Shown: positions 36,425-46,485 of the stretch, piece after piece
Layout of the letters: each line of letters starts with the position of its first letter
How positions within the stretch are numbered: position 1 is the stretch's first letter
Origin: Micromonospora chokoriensis
GTDB taxonomy: Bacteria > Actinomycetota > Actinomycetes > Mycobacteriales > Micromonosporaceae
Direction: 5' to 3'
Assembly (NCBI RefSeq): GCF_000718555.1
Contig: NZ_JOAN01000024.1
Location: 1-64,000 of the forward strand
Length of the DNA: 64,000 nt
Translations under genes and position numbers: made by a program
The notes under the pieces: generated by a model
What the model was told of the DNA's origin: nothing
What the model saw: the letters and a program-made list of their open reading frames with translations, nothing else
Databases searched by the model: none

Positions 36425-37834
36425 TCAGGCCGACGCCTGGTCCAACTCTCCGGTGGCGGCGAGCCGCTGGTACCAGTGGGCGCTGTCCTTCCAGGTGCGA
36501 ACCTGGGTGTCGTAGTCGACCCGGATGATGCCGAAGCGACGGTCGTAGCCGTAGCCCCACTCGAAGTTGTCCAGCAGCGACCAGACGAAGTAGCCGCGCA
36601 CGTCGGCGCCCTGCGCGCGGGCATCGGCCATCGCGCCGATGTGCCGGCGCAGGTAGTCGATCCGCCGGTCGTCGTGGATACCGCCGTCGGCCGACACCAC
36701 GTCGTCGAACGCCGCGCCGTTCTCGGTGATCATCATCGGCTGGCTGGGGTATTCGCGCTGCAGGCGCAGCAGCAGCTCGGTCAGCGCCGGCGGGTCGATG
36801 TTCCAACCCATCGCCGTGTACGGGCCGGGCTGCGGCAGGAAGTCGACGTCGTCCGCGGCTACCCACGGCGTCGAGGTCGACGCGCCGTGCCCGTCGGCGT
36901 CGGAGCGGGCCGACACCCCGTCCCAGGCCCGGACCAACGTGCTGGAGTAGTAGTTGACCCCGAGCACGTCCAGCGGCACCGCGATCTGCTTCTCGTCGCC
37001 CTCGCGGACGAACGACCAGTCGGTGACGGAGGCGGTGTCGGCCAGCAGGTCGGCCGGGTACGCCCCGTCCAGCATCGGGCCGAGGAACGCCCGGTTGGCC
37101 AGGGCGTCGATCCGCCGGACCGCGTCCTGGTCGGCGGCGGAGTCGGATGCGCCCCGGATGACGTGCAGGTTCAGCGTCACCGACAGTTCGGCGGACGGGG
37201 CCAGCTCGCGCACCACCCGGCCGGCCAGGCCGTGCGCCAGGTTCAGGTGGTGCACCGCGGCCAGCGCCGCCGCCGGCTCGGTCCGACCCGGCGCGTGCAC
37301 ACCGGAGGCGTAGCCCAGGTACGCCGAGCACCACGGCTCGTTGAGCGTCGTCCAGGTGTGCACCCGGTCGCCCAGCGCGCCGACGATGCCCGCCGCGTAC
37401 TCCTGGAAGCGCAGCGCGGTCTCCCGCGTCGCCCAGCCGCCGGCGTCCTCCAACTCCTGCGGCAGGTCCCAGTGGTACATGGTGGCCACCGGGCGGACGC
37501 CGCGCTCCAGCAGCCCGTCCACCAGCCGCGAGTAGAAGTCGATGCCCGCCTGGTTGAACCGGCCCGAGCCGCCCGGCTGCACGCGCGGCCAGGAGATGGA
37601 GAACCGGTACGCGCCTAGCCCGAGATCGGCGATGTGCCCGAGGTCGTCGGCCCAGCGGTGGTAGTGGTCGGCGGCCACGTCGCCGGTGTCGCCGTTGAGG
37701 GTCCGACCGGGGGTGTGGCTGTAGGTGTCCCAGATGGACGGTCCGCGTCCATCCTCGGTGGCCGCGCCCTCGATCTGGTACGCCGCCGTAGCCGAGCCCC
37801 AGACGAAGCTCTCCGGGAAGTGGTGTTGCGTCAT
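36425..37834 (-). CDS. GH1 beta-glucosidase
   Basis: Family GH1 retaining beta-glycosidase, cytoplasmic (no signal). N-terminal [15 protein letters not shown], acid/base Glu in TLNEPW (about 166) and nucleophile Glu in MITENGAAF (about 371); [19 protein letters not shown] is the C-terminal aglycone block. About 469 residues, full length. ATG 37834 overlaps the stop of the GH31 gene (ATGA). Last gene of the LacI-linked operon. With an alpha-xylosidase, it would remove backbone glucose from imported xyloglucan-type oligosaccharides. Confidence 0.93.
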   Translation of the reverse strand: MTQHHFPESFVWGSATAAYQIEGAATEDGRGPSIWDTYSHTPGRTLNGDTGDVAADHYHRWADDLGHIADLGLGAYRFSISWPRVQPGGSGRFNQAGIDFYSRLVDGLLERGVRPVATMYHWDLPQELEDAGGWATRETALRFQEYAAGIVGALGDRVHTWTTLNEPWCSAYLGYASGVHAPGRTEPAAALAAVHHLNLAHGLAGRVVRELAPSAELSVTLNLHVIRGASDSAADQDAVRRIDALANRAFLGPMLDGAYPADLLADTASVTDWSFVREGDEKQIAVPLDVLGVNYYSSTLVRAWDGVSARSDADGHGASTSTPWVAADDVDFLPQPGPYTAMGWNIDPPALTELLLRLQREYPSQPMMITENGAAFDDVVSADGGIHDDRRIDYLRRHIGAMADARAQGADVRGYFVWSLLDNFEWGYGYDRRFGIIRVDYDTQVRTWKDSAHWYQRLAATGELDQASA

Positions 37835-40062
37835 CGTTCCGTCCCCTGGATCTCGCAGATGTAGCCCGTCGAGGTGCCGGCGACCAGTTCGGCACTGGCC
37901 GTCTGACCCTCGTAGCGCACGTCGAACTCGGCGCCCGGTCCGTCGCCGGGTGACGGTACCCGTACCCGGGTCCGCTGCCCCTCGGTCGGTGCGTATACGC
38001 GCAGCCGCACATCGTCGGCCCACTCGTAGTCCGGTCGGTCGGTGCGGGAGCCGAACGGAATGACCGCGCCGGGTCGGGCCAGCACCGGCAGACTGTCGAA
38101 GCCGTGCTTCTCGGTCACCCAGGCCGGGCCGGTGACCTGCGCGCCGGTGATCAGGTGCGTCCAGGTGCCGGCGGGTACGTAGTACGTGACGTCACCGTCG
38201 GCGCTGAGCACCGGAGCGACCAGCACGTCGGGGCCGAGCATGTACTGCCGGTCCAGGTACGCGGTGGCCGGGTCGTCCGGGAACTCCAGGAACATCGGGC
38301 GCATCATCGGCGTACCGTCGCGGTGTGCCTCCTCGGCGGCGGCCGCCAGGTACGGCATCAGGCTGAGCTTGAGGTGGGTGAAGTGCCGCAGCACGTCGAC
38401 GGCCTCGTCGTCGTACGCCCACGGCACCCGGTACGAGCCGGACCCGTGCAGCCGGGAGTGCGAGGAGAGCATCCCGAAGGCGACCCACCGCTTGAACACC
38501 GCCGGGTCGGGGGTGCCCTCGAAGCCGCCGATGTCGTGGCTCCAGTAGCCGAAGCCGGACGCCGCCAGGGACAGGCCGCCGCGCAGCGACTCGGCCATCG
38601 CGACGAACGTCGACTCGCAGTCGCCGCCCCAGTGCACCGGGAACTGCTGCCCGCCGGTGGTGGCCGAGCGGGCGAACACCACCGCCTCGCCCTTGCCGCG
38701 CTCGGTCTCCAACAGCTCGAAGACCGCCTTGTTGTAGAGGTACGCGTAGTAGTTGTGCATCCGCTGCGGGTCCGAGCCGTCGTGCCACACCACGTCGGTC
38801 GGGATGCGCTCACCGAAGTCGGTCTTGAAGCAGTCGACGCCCATGTCCAGCAGCGCCTTGAGCTTGCCGGTGAACCAGCTGACCGCGTCCGGGTTGGTGA
38901 AGTCGACAAGCGCCATGCCGGCCTGCCACTTGTCCCACTGCCAGACCGAGCCGTCCGGGTTGCGCACCAGGTAGCCGGCCTCGCGGCCCTCCTCGAAGAG
39001 GTAGGAGCGCTGCGCGATGTACGGGTTGATCCAGACGCACACCTTCAGGTCGCGCTCGTGCAGCCGGCGCAGCATCCCCTCCGGGTCGGGGAAGGTAGCC
39101 GGGTCCCAGACGAAGTCGACCCAGTGGAACTGGCGCATCCAGAAGCAGTCGAAGTGGAACACCGACAGCGGCAACCCGCGCTCGGCCATCCCGTCGACGA
39201 ACTCGGTCACGGTCTTCTCGTCGTACGAGGTGGTGAACGACGTGGACAGCCAGAGGCCGTACGACCACGCGGGGATCCGGGCCGGGCGGCCGGTGAGCGC
39301 GGTGTAGCGGCGCAGCACGTCCTTCGGGTGGGGCCCGTCGATGACGTAGTAGGTGAGCGACTGGCCCTCGACGCTGAACTGGGTCTGGGTGACGACCTCG
39401 GAGCCGACCTCGAACGACACGTGCTCCGGGTGGTCCACGAAGACCCCGTAGCCGGCGCTGCTCAGATAGAACGGCACGCTCTTGTACGCCTGCTCGCTGG
39501 CGGTGCCACCGTCGGCGTTCCAGATGTCGACGGTCTGCCCGTTCTTGACGAACGGGCCGAAGCGCTCGCCCAACCCGTACACCGTCTCACCGACACCGAG
39601 GGCGAGCCGCTCGTGCACGTGCGGGCGGCCCTCGGCGTCGGTGACGACGCCGATGCTGCGCCCGGTGGACGCGGTGACCACCCGGTCGCCGTGCAGGAAG
39701 TCGACCCGCCACCCGTCGATCAGCGCGACCCGCGCGGTCAGCTCGCCGGTGGTCAGCGTCGCGCTGAGCCCGGTGACGTCGACGGTGACCGGGTGCGTCT
39801 CGTCGGTGCTCAGCCCGAAGTGCGGCTCGCGGGGCAGCCCACCGGTGTGGTGGGCGATGGTCACCCCGATGACGCCGGGGGCGGGGGAGAAGAACCGGAC
39901 CGTGACCATCGGCCGGTTGAGGGTGTCGCCGCGGCCGTTGATCTGACCGGTCGGTGCGAAGACGGTGAAGCCGCGCTCGTCCGGCTCGACCGACTCCACG
40001 GTGCCAGGGCGCAGGACGCTGACGCCGGGGCGCAGCTGCCAGTACCCGTCGGTGAACTTCAC
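37831..40062 (-). CDS. GH31 alpha-xylosidase (YicI-like)
   Basis: Cytoplasmic GH31 enzyme releasing alpha-linked xylose. The block [20 protein letters not shown] contains the nucleophile Asp about 415, the same position and surroundings as Asp416 of E. coli YicI (recalled from the literature); WGGDCEST carries the acid/base Asp. The YicI-like surroundings favour xylosidase over alpha-glucosidase. About 743 residues. GTG 40062 overlaps the permease stop (GTGA), which decides the start; the same frame runs open further upstream. Operon partner genes are two permeases, a binding protein and GH1. Confidence 0.9.
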   Translation of the reverse strand: MKFTDGYWQLRPGVSVLRPGTVESVEPDERGFTVFAPTGQINGRGDTLNRPMVTVRFFSPAPGVIGVTIAHHTGGLPREPHFGLSTDETHPVTVDVTGLSATLTTGELTARVALIDGWRVDFLHGDRVVTASTGRSIGVVTDAEGRPHVHERLALGVGETVYGLGERFGPFVKNGQTVDIWNADGGTASEQAYKSVPFYLSSAGYGVFVDHPEHVSFEVGSEVVTQTQFSVEGQSLTYYVIDGPHPKDVLRRYTALTGRPARIPAWSYGLWLSTSFTTSYDEKTVTEFVDGMAERGLPLSVFHFDCFWMRQFHWVDFVWDPATFPDPEGMLRRLHERDLKVCVWINPYIAQRSYLFEEGREAGYLVRNPDGSVWQWDKWQAGMALVDFTNPDAVSWFTGKLKALLDMGVDCFKTDFGERIPTDVVWHDGSDPQRMHNYYAYLYNKAVFELLETERGKGEAVVFARSATTGGQQFPVHWGGDCESTFVAMAESLRGGLSLAASGFGYWSHDIGGFEGTPDPAVFKRWVAFGMLSSHSRLHGSGSYRVPWAYDDEAVDVLRHFTHLKLSLMPYLAAAAEEAHRDGTPMMRPMFLEFPDDPATAYLDRQYMLGPDVLVAPVLSADGDVTYYVPAGTWTHLITGAQVTGPAWVTEKHGFDSLPVLARPGAVIPFGSRTDRPDYEWADDVRLRVYAPTEGQRTRVRVPSPGDGPGAEFDVRYEGQTASAELVAGTSTGYICEIQGTER

Positions 40063-40946
40063 TTCTCGGCTCCTGCCGTGATGCCGCGCGCAAGGGTGCG
40101 CTGGAAGATGAGGAAGAAGAGGATGGCCGGTACGAGACTGATCAGCGCGCCGGCGTTTGTGGTCGGCGCGTCCATCAGCCGGTCGCCCTGCAACGACGCC
40201 AGCGCGACCGGGATGGTCTGCGTCTGGTTGTCGATAAGCATGACCAGCGGGATGAGGAACTCGTTCCACGTCCAGATGAAGAAGAAGATGAGCAGCACCG
40301 CGAGGGTGGGCCGCAGGTTGGGGAAGACCACCCGCCACAGCACCGTCCACTTGCCGGCGCCGTCCAGTGCCGCGGCCTCCAGCAGTGAGCGCGGGAACGT
40401 GCTCAGCACCGACGCGAGAAGGTAGGTGCCGAACGCGCTCTGGATCACGGTGAAGATGATGATCACCGAGAGCTGGGTGTTGTAGAGGCCGACCTGCTTC
40501 GCCACGTAGTACAGCGGGTAGATCAGCGCCTCCTGCGGCAGCATGTTGGCCAGCAGGAAGAGACCGACGATCCAGAGCCGGCCACGGACCCGGCCGATAC
40601 CCAGCGCGTACGCGTTGAGCAGTGAGACAGCGACGCCGAGCACGGCCACGGAGCCGGCGATGAGCGCCGAGTTCCAGAACTTCAGCGGGAAGTTCACCTC
40701 GGTCCAGTACGTGCGCAAACCCTTGGTGTAGAACTCCGTCGGCCAGCTCAGTGGCCCGCCCGACGAGTAGTCGCCGGGCGACTTGAACGCGTTGAGCAGC
40801 ATGAAGGCGAACGGCACCAGCATGACGAGCGCGCCGAGGGTGACCAGGGCGAGCACCACCCAGCGGCTGACGCCACGGTGGTGTCGATCGCGTACGGGCC
40901 GGCGCGGTGCCACCGGCGCGGTGCTCGGTGTGAGCGTGACGGCCAT
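40059..40946 (-). CDS. ABC sugar permease (MalG type)
   Basis: Membrane subunit of a carbohydrate importer, about 295 residues, six transmembrane segments, EAA loop LLEAAALDGAGKWTVLWRVV. ATG 40946 lies one base after the stop of the preceding permease gene. The stop overlaps the GH31 start, so import and hydrolysis are translationally linked. Confidence 0.9.
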   Translation of the reverse strand: MAVTLTPSTAPVAPRRPVRDRHHRGVSRWVVLALVTLGALVMLVPFAFMLLNAFKSPGDYSSGGPLSWPTEFYTKGLRTYWTEVNFPLKFWNSALIAGSVAVLGVAVSLLNAYALGIGRVRGRLWIVGLFLLANMLPQEALIYPLYYVAKQVGLYNTQLSVIIIFTVIQSAFGTYLLASVLSTFPRSLLEAAALDGAGKWTVLWRVVFPNLRPTLAVLLIFFFIWTWNEFLIPLVMLIDNQTQTIPVALASLQGDRLMDAPTTNAGALISLVPAILFFLIFQRTLARGITAGAEK

Positions 40947-40947
40947 G

Positions 40948-41916
40948 TCAGAACCCCCGGTCCCGGCGCTCGCTGCGAGCCTGCATCCAGATGAAGACCC
41001 CGGCCACCACCACGATGATCAGCGTCAGCACCGTGGAGATCGCGGAGCCGTAGCCGACCTGCAGCTTCTTGAAGAACGTGTAGTAGGCGAAGTAGCTCGG
41101 CACGTTCGTCGCGTTGTCCGGGCCACCCCGAGTCAGGGCGAAGATCGGCCCGAACACCTTCAACGCGGCGATGGTGCAGGTCAGGGCCACCACGAAGGTC
41201 TCCGGCCGGATCTGCGGGAGGGTGATCGCCCGGAACCGGTGGACCCAGGTCGCGCCGTCGACCTCGGCCGCCTCGTACAGCTCGGGGTCGACCCGCTGCA
41301 ACGCCGCCATGAAGACGACCACCGGGTAGCCGATCTGCACCCAGATCATCACCGCCATCACGGACGGCAGGGCGGTGCCTGGGTCGCCGAGCCAGTCATG
41401 GCGCAGCGCGCCGAGACCGACCGTGTCGAGCAGGCTGTTGAACGCGCCGTCGGGGCGCAGGATCCAGCCCCAGACGATGCCGGCCACCACGACGGGCAGC
41501 ACCTGCGGGAGGTAGAACGCGGCCCGCAGGGCGGCGGCGGTGCGGGGCTTGAACCGGCGGCCGATGACGTCGAAGAGCACGGCGGCGAGCAGCAGCCCGA
41601 GCAGGGTGGGCACCACCACCATCGCGACGAGCATCCAGACGGTGTTGCGGAACGACGCCCAGAACACGTCGTCCTGCAGCAACTGCTGGTAGTTGTCCAG
41701 GCCGACCCACCGGGGGTCGCCGATGCCGGACCACTTGGTCAGCGACAGGTAGAGGGTGCCGATCAGCGGCGCGCCGATGACCAGGAGAAAGAGCAGCGCA
41801 CCGGGGAGCAGGTAGAGCCAGTAGGCCGCGTTGCGGCCGCGGCGTCTGCGGCTGGGCGCGGGCGGGGTGGGGGTCGCGGCCGGTGGTGTGGCGGCGACCG
41901 TCTCGGAGACTGCCAT
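40948..41916 (-). CDS. ABC sugar permease (MalF type)
   Basis: First membrane subunit, about 322 residues, with a charged N-terminus (PSRRRRGRNA) before the first of six helices and EAA loop EAAEVDGATWVHRFRAITLP. ATG 41916 has GGAAGGAT eight bases upstream. Lies 67 bases after the binding-protein gene. No ATPase gene in the operon. Confidence 0.9.
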   Translation of the reverse strand: MAVSETVAATPPAATPTPPAPSRRRRGRNAAYWLYLLPGALLFLLVIGAPLIGTLYLSLTKWSGIGDPRWVGLDNYQQLLQDDVFWASFRNTVWMLVAMVVVPTLLGLLLAAVLFDVIGRRFKPRTAAALRAAFYLPQVLPVVVAGIVWGWILRPDGAFNSLLDTVGLGALRHDWLGDPGTALPSVMAVMIWVQIGYPVVVFMAALQRVDPELYEAAEVDGATWVHRFRAITLPQIRPETFVVALTCTIAALKVFGPIFALTRGGPDNATNVPSYFAYYTFFKKLQVGYGSAISTVLTLIIVVVAGVFIWMQARSERRDRGF

Positions 41917-41983
41917 CGAAGATCCTTCCCAGCGGGGCGGGCGGGCACGCCGGTCCTGCCGGTCGTGCCCGCCGCTCACCGTG

Positions 41984-43288
41984 TCACTTGCCGGTGATCT
42001 CCTTGACGCCATCGGCGTACGGCTTGGCGATCGTGTCGAGGACCTGGTCAGGCGACTTCGAGCCGTTGATCAGACCCTGGAAGCCGGAGACCAGCACGTC
42101 GTAGTAGCCGGGGACCGGCCAGTCCGGGTAGAAGGCGAGCCCGTCGGACTTGCTGACCGTGTTGAAGTCCTCGATCAGCTTGCGGTCCTTCGGGTCGGTG
42201 ATCTTCGACGCGTCAGCGGCGACCGGAACACCACCGTTGTTGCCGATGAGGTCCTGGATCTCCTCGCGCAGGGTGATGTCGATGAAGTCGTACGCCAGGC
42301 TCTTGGCCTTGCTGTTCTCCGGGACCACCCAGAGGTTGCCGGAGGAGCCGGCCTGCAGGGTGTTGCCGGGGAACAGGAAGGTGTCCCAGTTGGCCTTCAT
42401 CTCGGTCTTGAACCGGCCGTACCACCAGCTACCCGAGACGATCATCGGGACCTTGCCGCCGATGAAGGCGGTGCCCATGTCCTCGGCCTTCAGGCTGGCC
42501 GAGTTCTTCGCGACGTAGCCCTTCTTCACCCACTCGGCGAAGGTGTCCGCGCCGTACTTGAGCGGGTCGGCCTTGAAATCGACCGGGTTCTTGTAGAGCT
42601 GGTAGTTGTCGACGAACTGCCGGTCGCCCTTGGCGAGGGCGAGCTGGTAGAAGAGCTGCCCGGCCGGGTACTCGGCGCCAGCCATGCCCAGCGGGGTGAC
42701 GCCCTTGCCGACGAAGGTGTCCATCGCGGCGGTCATCTCGGCCATCGTGGTCGGGACCTTGACGCCGTTGCTCTGGAACAGGTCCTTGTTGTAGTAGACC
42801 GTGACGTACTCGCCGTAGTTCGGCACACCGAACCACTTGCCGGAGCCCATCACGCCCTTGTCGCTGTAGCGGGCGGTGGTCTGCAGACTGGGGCTGAGCT
42901 TGCCGGCCCAACCGCGCTTGTCGGCCTCGCTGCTCAGATCGGCCAGCAGGCCCTGGGAGGAGAGCAGGCCAGCGGTCGCGTTGCCCTTGTTGTACTCCAT
43001 GATGTCCGGGCCCTCGGACGAGTTGATGATCATGCCAGCGTTCTGCTGGATCTGCTCGAACGCCTTGCGCTCGAAGCGGACCTCGACGCCCGGGTGCTCA
43101 GACTTGAAGATCTCGATAGCCCGGTTCCAGCCGACCCCCATGGCGCTGGTCTCGCTCTCGTAGTGCCAGAGCTTGAGGGTCTTGGCGTCGCTGTCGTCCC
43201 CGGTGTCACCACCGCCGCAGGCGGCCATGGTGGTCGTCGCGGTCGCCGCCAGGGCGATCGCGGCGACGAGTCGGCGGAATCGCTGCAT
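41984..43288 (-). CDS. Extracellular sugar-binding lipoprotein
   Basis: Solute-binding protein of family 1, about 434 residues. Signal MQRFRRLVAAIALAATATTTM with lipobox MAAC, then LKLWHYESETSAMGVGWNRA, VTVYYNKDLFQSNGVKVPTT and IVSGSWWYGRFKTEM. Likely ligand: xylose-substituted or beta-linked gluco-oligosaccharides, inferred from GH31/GH1. ATG 43288 has AGGAGG seven bases upstream. GATACT (minus strand, about 43311) could be its -10. First gene of the operon. Confidence 0.9.
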   Translation of the reverse strand: MQRFRRLVAAIALAATATTTMAACGGGDTGDDSDAKTLKLWHYESETSAMGVGWNRAIEIFKSEHPGVEVRFERKAFEQIQQNAGMIINSSEGPDIMEYNKGNATAGLLSSQGLLADLSSEADKRGWAGKLSPSLQTTARYSDKGVMGSGKWFGVPNYGEYVTVYYNKDLFQSNGVKVPTTMAEMTAAMDTFVGKGVTPLGMAGAEYPAGQLFYQLALAKGDRQFVDNYQLYKNPVDFKADPLKYGADTFAEWVKKGYVAKNSASLKAEDMGTAFIGGKVPMIVSGSWWYGRFKTEMKANWDTFLFPGNTLQAGSSGNLWVVPENSKAKSLAYDFIDITLREEIQDLIGNNGGVPVAADASKITDPKDRKLIEDFNTVSKSDGLAFYPDWPVPGYYDVLVSGFQGLINGSKSPDQVLDTIAKPYADGVKEITGK

Positions 43289-43328
43289 TACTATCCTCCT
43301 CGTTGAGTATCTAGCCGGTACTTCACGA

Positions 43329-43362
43329 GGCCCGCCGTCGCGTTGCAGCGCGGTGGCGGGCC
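43329..43362 (-). terminator. Hairpin after lacI
   Basis: GGCCCGCC (43329-43336) pairs with GGCGGGCC (43355-43362); the loop has a further small GC stem. It lies 12 bases past the lacI stop and before the binding-protein promoter, so it probably separates the two transcripts. Confidence 0.6.
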
Positions 43363-43373
43363 GTTTTAGCTGG

Positions 43374-44432
43374 TCAGCCGCCGTCGCTCGACGATGGACC
43401 AGAGGTAACCAGTGCCGGCCTGCGTGGCGCGGCGGTCGATCCCCGGATCTCCAATGCGCACGGCAGCAGCTGCTGGTGAAGAAGATCCGTGGGGCCATCC
43501 AGGTGGCGCGTCAGCGCCTCGATCGCGATCCGACCGAGCGCCGAACCGGGTGACGTCATCGCGGTCAACGCCGGGGTGGCCAACTCGGCGACCTGCGGCG
43601 AGGTGACCATCGAGACGACCGACACGTCGTGGGGCACCGACAACCCCCGGCCGGCCAGCTCGCCGAGGATGCCGAAGATCGCGGTCTCGTTCATGGCCAA
43701 CACGGCGGTCAGCTCCGGGGCCTGCGCGAACGCGGCCGCCAGGGCGGCTCGCCCGCCGGCGGCGCTGTCCTCGGCCGCGATCATCACCGGGTCCAGGCCG
43801 TGCCCGGTCATCGCTGCGGTGAAGGCGTCCCGGGTACGCAGCGCCGGCCCGTAGCCGCTGGCCAGCGTGGCGGCCGAGTGGTTGACGTACACGATCTGCC
43901 GGTGCCCGAGGCCGACCAGGTGCGCGACGGCCTCCCGGACGGTCTGGTCGAAGTCGATGTCGACGTAGGAGAGTGTGCTGGTGTCGCCGGTGCGGCCGAT
44001 CAGCACCAGCGGCACCCCGGCCTCCTGGAGCACGGTGACCCGCTCGTCGGCCAGCTGCACCTCCATCAGCACGACGCCGTCGAGCATCCGCTGGCTGGCC
44101 AGTCGACGCAGGTCGTCGAGGTTGCCCCCGCCGACCGGCGAGAGCACCAGGTGGTAACCGGCGACGCTTGCCGCGGCGGCGGCGCCGGTGACGAAGGCGG
44201 TCTCGGTGGCGCCGAGCCCGCGCTCGTCCATCGGCATCAGCAGGCCGAGGATCCGGCTGCGTCGGCTGGCCAACCCCCGGGCCATCGCGTTGGGCTGGTA
44301 GTCGAGCTCGGCCATCGCGGCGAGCACCTTGTTGCGGGTGGCCTGCGAGATGGGCCGGGTGCCGGTGAGCACGTACGAGACGGTGCTGACCGAGACCTGC
44401 GCGAGGCGGGCGACGTCCTGCATGGTGGCCAC
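43374..44432 (-). CDS. LacI-family transcriptional regulator
   Basis: Typical LacI repressor: N-terminal HTH MQDVARLAQVSVSTVSYVLTG with hinge helix YQPNAMARGLASRRS, then a periplasmic-binding-protein-like effector domain (ILGLLMPMDERG, DGVVLMEVQ, VPLVLIGRTGD, VLAMNETAIFGIL). About 352 residues. GTG 44432 has GGAGGAGG six bases upstream; ATG 44423 is also in frame. It is placed just upstream of the sugar operon in the same direction. Two palindromes at 44476-44502 just after its own -10 make autoregulation likely. Confidence 0.92.
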   Translation of the reverse strand: MATMQDVARLAQVSVSTVSYVLTGTRPISQATRNKVLAAMAELDYQPNAMARGLASRRSRILGLLMPMDERGLGATETAFVTGAAAAASVAGYHLVLSPVGGGNLDDLRRLASQRMLDGVVLMEVQLADERVTVLQEAGVPLVLIGRTGDTSTLSYVDIDFDQTVREAVAHLVGLGHRQIVYVNHSAATLASGYGPALRTRDAFTAAMTGHGLDPVMIAAEDSAAGGRAALAAAFAQAPELTAVLAMNETAIFGILGELAGRGLSVPHDVSVVSMVTSPQVAELATPALTAMTSPGSALGRIAIEALTRHLDGPTDLLHQQLLPCALEIRGSTAAPRRPALVTSGPSSSDGG

Positions 44433-44475
44433 CGCGCACCTCCTCCGGCCTGGGGTGGGACCGCTCCCGAACCTC

Positions 44476-44537
44476 GTCGAAGCGTTTCGACGAAGCGATT
44501 CGACAGGACGCTAGGCCACCCGTTACGGCGACGTCAA
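44476..44537 (-). promoter_or_regulatory. lacI promoter with tandem LacI-type operators
   Basis: On the minus strand: -35 TTGACG (44532-44537), 18-base spacer, -10 TAGCGT (44508-44513). Immediately downstream, at the expected transcription start, lie two adjacent palindromes: GTCGAAGCGTTTCGAC (44476-44491, perfect 6-bp arms) and CGAAGCGATTCG (44491-44502). The consensus CGAAGCGWTTCG has the even dyad with central CG typical of LacI-family operators. Confidence 0.7.
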
Positions 44538-44636
44538 TAGGTGATGTCGAAAAGAATTCAGGACCCGCGTGGGGCTGCGCGTCGGTCCTACCTGAGCCTC
44601 CCCTGCGCGCCGCGCGGGTGCCTCGGAGGGCTACTC

Positions 44637-44662
44637 CTCAAGATCGTGCTCGAACCTGGAGG
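44637..44662. repeat. Half-copy of palindromic element B (element D)
   Basis: Plus-strand GATCGTGCTCGAACC plus flanks match one arm of element B at about 23 of 27 positions; the opposite arm is absent. It lies just past the amidohydrolase stop, in the 241-base gap before lacI. Confidence 0.55.
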
Positions 44663-44673
44663 CAGTGCAGGGG

Positions 44674-45576
44674 TCAGTGGAGGTCGAAGAGGGTGGCGGC
44701 GTTGTCCCAGCAGACTGCGCGTAGCCAGTCGTCGCCCAGGTCCAGTTGGGCCAGCCCGGTCACCTGGTCGGCGTACGGGTACGGGATGTTCGGGAAGTCG
44801 CTGCCCAGCAGCACCTTGCCGGCCAGCCCCAACTCGCGCAATCGGGGCAATTCGTCGGCGGGGAAGGTCATGAACTGGTCGAAGAAGGGCGTGAACGCCA
44901 TGGTGGTGTCCAACCGGACCCGCTCGTACGTCTCGGCGAGGTCCAGGAACGCCCGGTAGTCCGGGGCGCCGAGGTGCGCCACCACGGCGGTCAGTCGAGG
45001 GTGGCGGGCGAGCAGAGCGGCGAACGGGTCCGGGCCGGTGTGGGCGGTCCCCACCGGGGCATGCCCGGCGTGCACCACCACCGGCACGCCCGCGTCGGAG
45101 AGCATCCCCCACACCTGGTCCAGCGCCGGATCGGTCGGTGCGAAGCCGCCGACCTGGAGGTGCACCTTGAACAGCCGGGCGCCCTGCCCCAGGGCCGCCT
45201 CGACGTACTCGGGGGCGCCTGGCTCGGGGAAGAACGTGGCCGAGGCCAGGCAGCCCGGGGTGTCCCGGGCGAAGTCCAACGTCCAGCGGTTGAGCTCCGC
45301 CGCCATGCCCGGTTTGTGCGCGTACGCCAACGCGCTGAACGCCCGCACCCCGAGCCGGCGCAGGTGCGCGACCCGGTCGGCGTCGCTCCACCGGTAGAGG
45401 ATCGGCCACTCGGTGCCGACCAGTGGCCCGGCGGCGTCGAAGTAGGCCCAGACCCGGCGCAGCAGTCGCGGCGGCAGGAAGTGCACGTGCACGTCAGCGA
45501 GGCCGGGCAGCCCCAGCGCACGGTAGAACTCCGGTACGCGTTCGTCTGCGGCCGGCACCGGCGCCGGATCGGTCAT
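44674..45576 (-). CDS. Amidohydrolase-family metal-dependent hydrolase
   Basis: TIM-barrel amidohydrolase-2 type, about 300 residues. Metal ligands: LADVHVHFLPP (HxH, about residues 29-31), VVVHAGHAP, VVAHLGAPDY and LLGSDFPNIPY (Asp). ACMSD-type decarboxylases and 2-pyrone-dicarboxylate lactonases share this layout, so hydrolase or decarboxylase is open. ATG 45576 overlaps the stop of the upstream membrane gene (ATGA), yet the two products have no obvious common pathway. Confidence 0.85.
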   Translation of the reverse strand: MTDPAPVPAADERVPEFYRALGLPGLADVHVHFLPPRLLRRVWAYFDAAGPLVGTEWPILYRWSDADRVAHLRRLGVRAFSALAYAHKPGMAAELNRWTLDFARDTPGCLASATFFPEPGAPEYVEAALGQGARLFKVHLQVGGFAPTDPALDQVWGMLSDAGVPVVVHAGHAPVGTAHTGPDPFAALLARHPRLTAVVAHLGAPDYRAFLDLAETYERVRLDTTMAFTPFFDQFMTFPADELPRLRELGLAGKVLLGSDFPNIPYPYADQVTGLAQLDLGDDWLRAVCWDNAATLFDLH

Positions 45577-46382
45577 ATGTCGATGTCGAAGCGCCGCAGC
45601 ACCGAGGGCGCGATCAGACCGACGGTCGAGAGCGCCACGACGACGGTCAGCGCGATGCGCATCCCGACCACCTCGGCCTTGCTACCGACGCGCAGAGCGA
45701 ACTTGTTCGGTAGGCCGACCATCATCCACATGCGCCGTTTGATCGGGATCGGCCAGAGGATCGGCACGCCCGCTCGGGTGATCATGTCGCCGAGGATGTG
45801 CACGAAGCAGCCCACCCCGAGCGCGGTGCCGATCAGCGGATAGCCGCGCCCGCCCGGGAGGTGGACGAAGGTGAACCAGGCCGCCCCGGCGGACGCGAGG
45901 GTCACGATCACCCAGCCGGCGCGTTCCGCCCAATCGTCGAAGAGCCCGCGTAGGGCCAGGCCGAACATGAAGAACAGGATGGTGATGACCGCCCACTTGC
46001 CGTACGCGGCGCAGAGCGCGGTGGTGCCCCAGCCGATCAGGAAGGTGAACGGAAGGGTGTGGGTCAGCGTCCGGTGCCCGTTGCTGCGCTTGGGGTCCTT
46101 GCTGAGCTTCGTCGCGTAGTAGACGCCGAGCGAGATCTTCTCCATGACCTCGGCCACGAAGAGCGAGAAGACCCCGAAGGTACGGCCCACCGTGGCGCCA
46201 CCCTGGTTCTTGGTGACCTTGCCCGACATGTCGAGGTCGGGAAAGAGCGCGCCGCCGGCGCACACCGCGGTGCCCACCGCCAGCGCGAGCGGCGACTGGT
46301 GGTAGTCGGCGAACTGCTCCAGTGCCCAGGAGCCAGCCAACCACACCGCCGCGCCGGACAGCGCGTGTTGCGGTCCCATCAT
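45573..46382 (-). CDS. YdjM-like membrane-bound metal-dependent hydrolase
   Basis: About 269 residues, several transmembrane segments, of the YdjM (DUF457) family. Conserved polar motifs: MGPQHALSGAAVW, ALFPDLDMSG, NGHRTLTHTLPF and CFVHILGDMITRAGVPILWP; the His/Asp residues probably bind metal at the membrane. The reaction is unknown; in E. coli the homologue is an SOS gene. ATG 46382 or 46379, with GGAGGG about nine bases upstream. Confidence 0.85.
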   Translation of the reverse strand: MMGPQHALSGAAVWLAGSWALEQFADYHQSPLALAVGTAVCAGGALFPDLDMSGKVTKNQGGATVGRTFGVFSLFVAEVMEKISLGVYYATKLSKDPKRSNGHRTLTHTLPFTFLIGWGTTALCAAYGKWAVITILFFMFGLALRGLFDDWAERAGWVIVTLASAGAAWFTFVHLPGGRGYPLIGTALGVGCFVHILGDMITRAGVPILWPIPIKRRMWMMVGLPNKFALRVGSKAEVVGMRIALTVVVALSTVGLIAPSVLRRFDIDI

Positions 46383-46485
46383 TTCGGTTCACCCTCCCCA
46401 GGGATCTTGAGCGCCCAAAACTACGCCACTGTAGTCAGCGTCGACGCCGCAGGGGCATCACCCGAGAGGTCCACATAGGAGCGAC

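Noticed and set aside
32925..38012. 1,695-codon open frame on the minus strand
   Set aside because: It runs antisense or out of frame across several well-supported genes and reads as low-complexity Arg/Gly/Ala/Pro; an effect of high GC at third positions.
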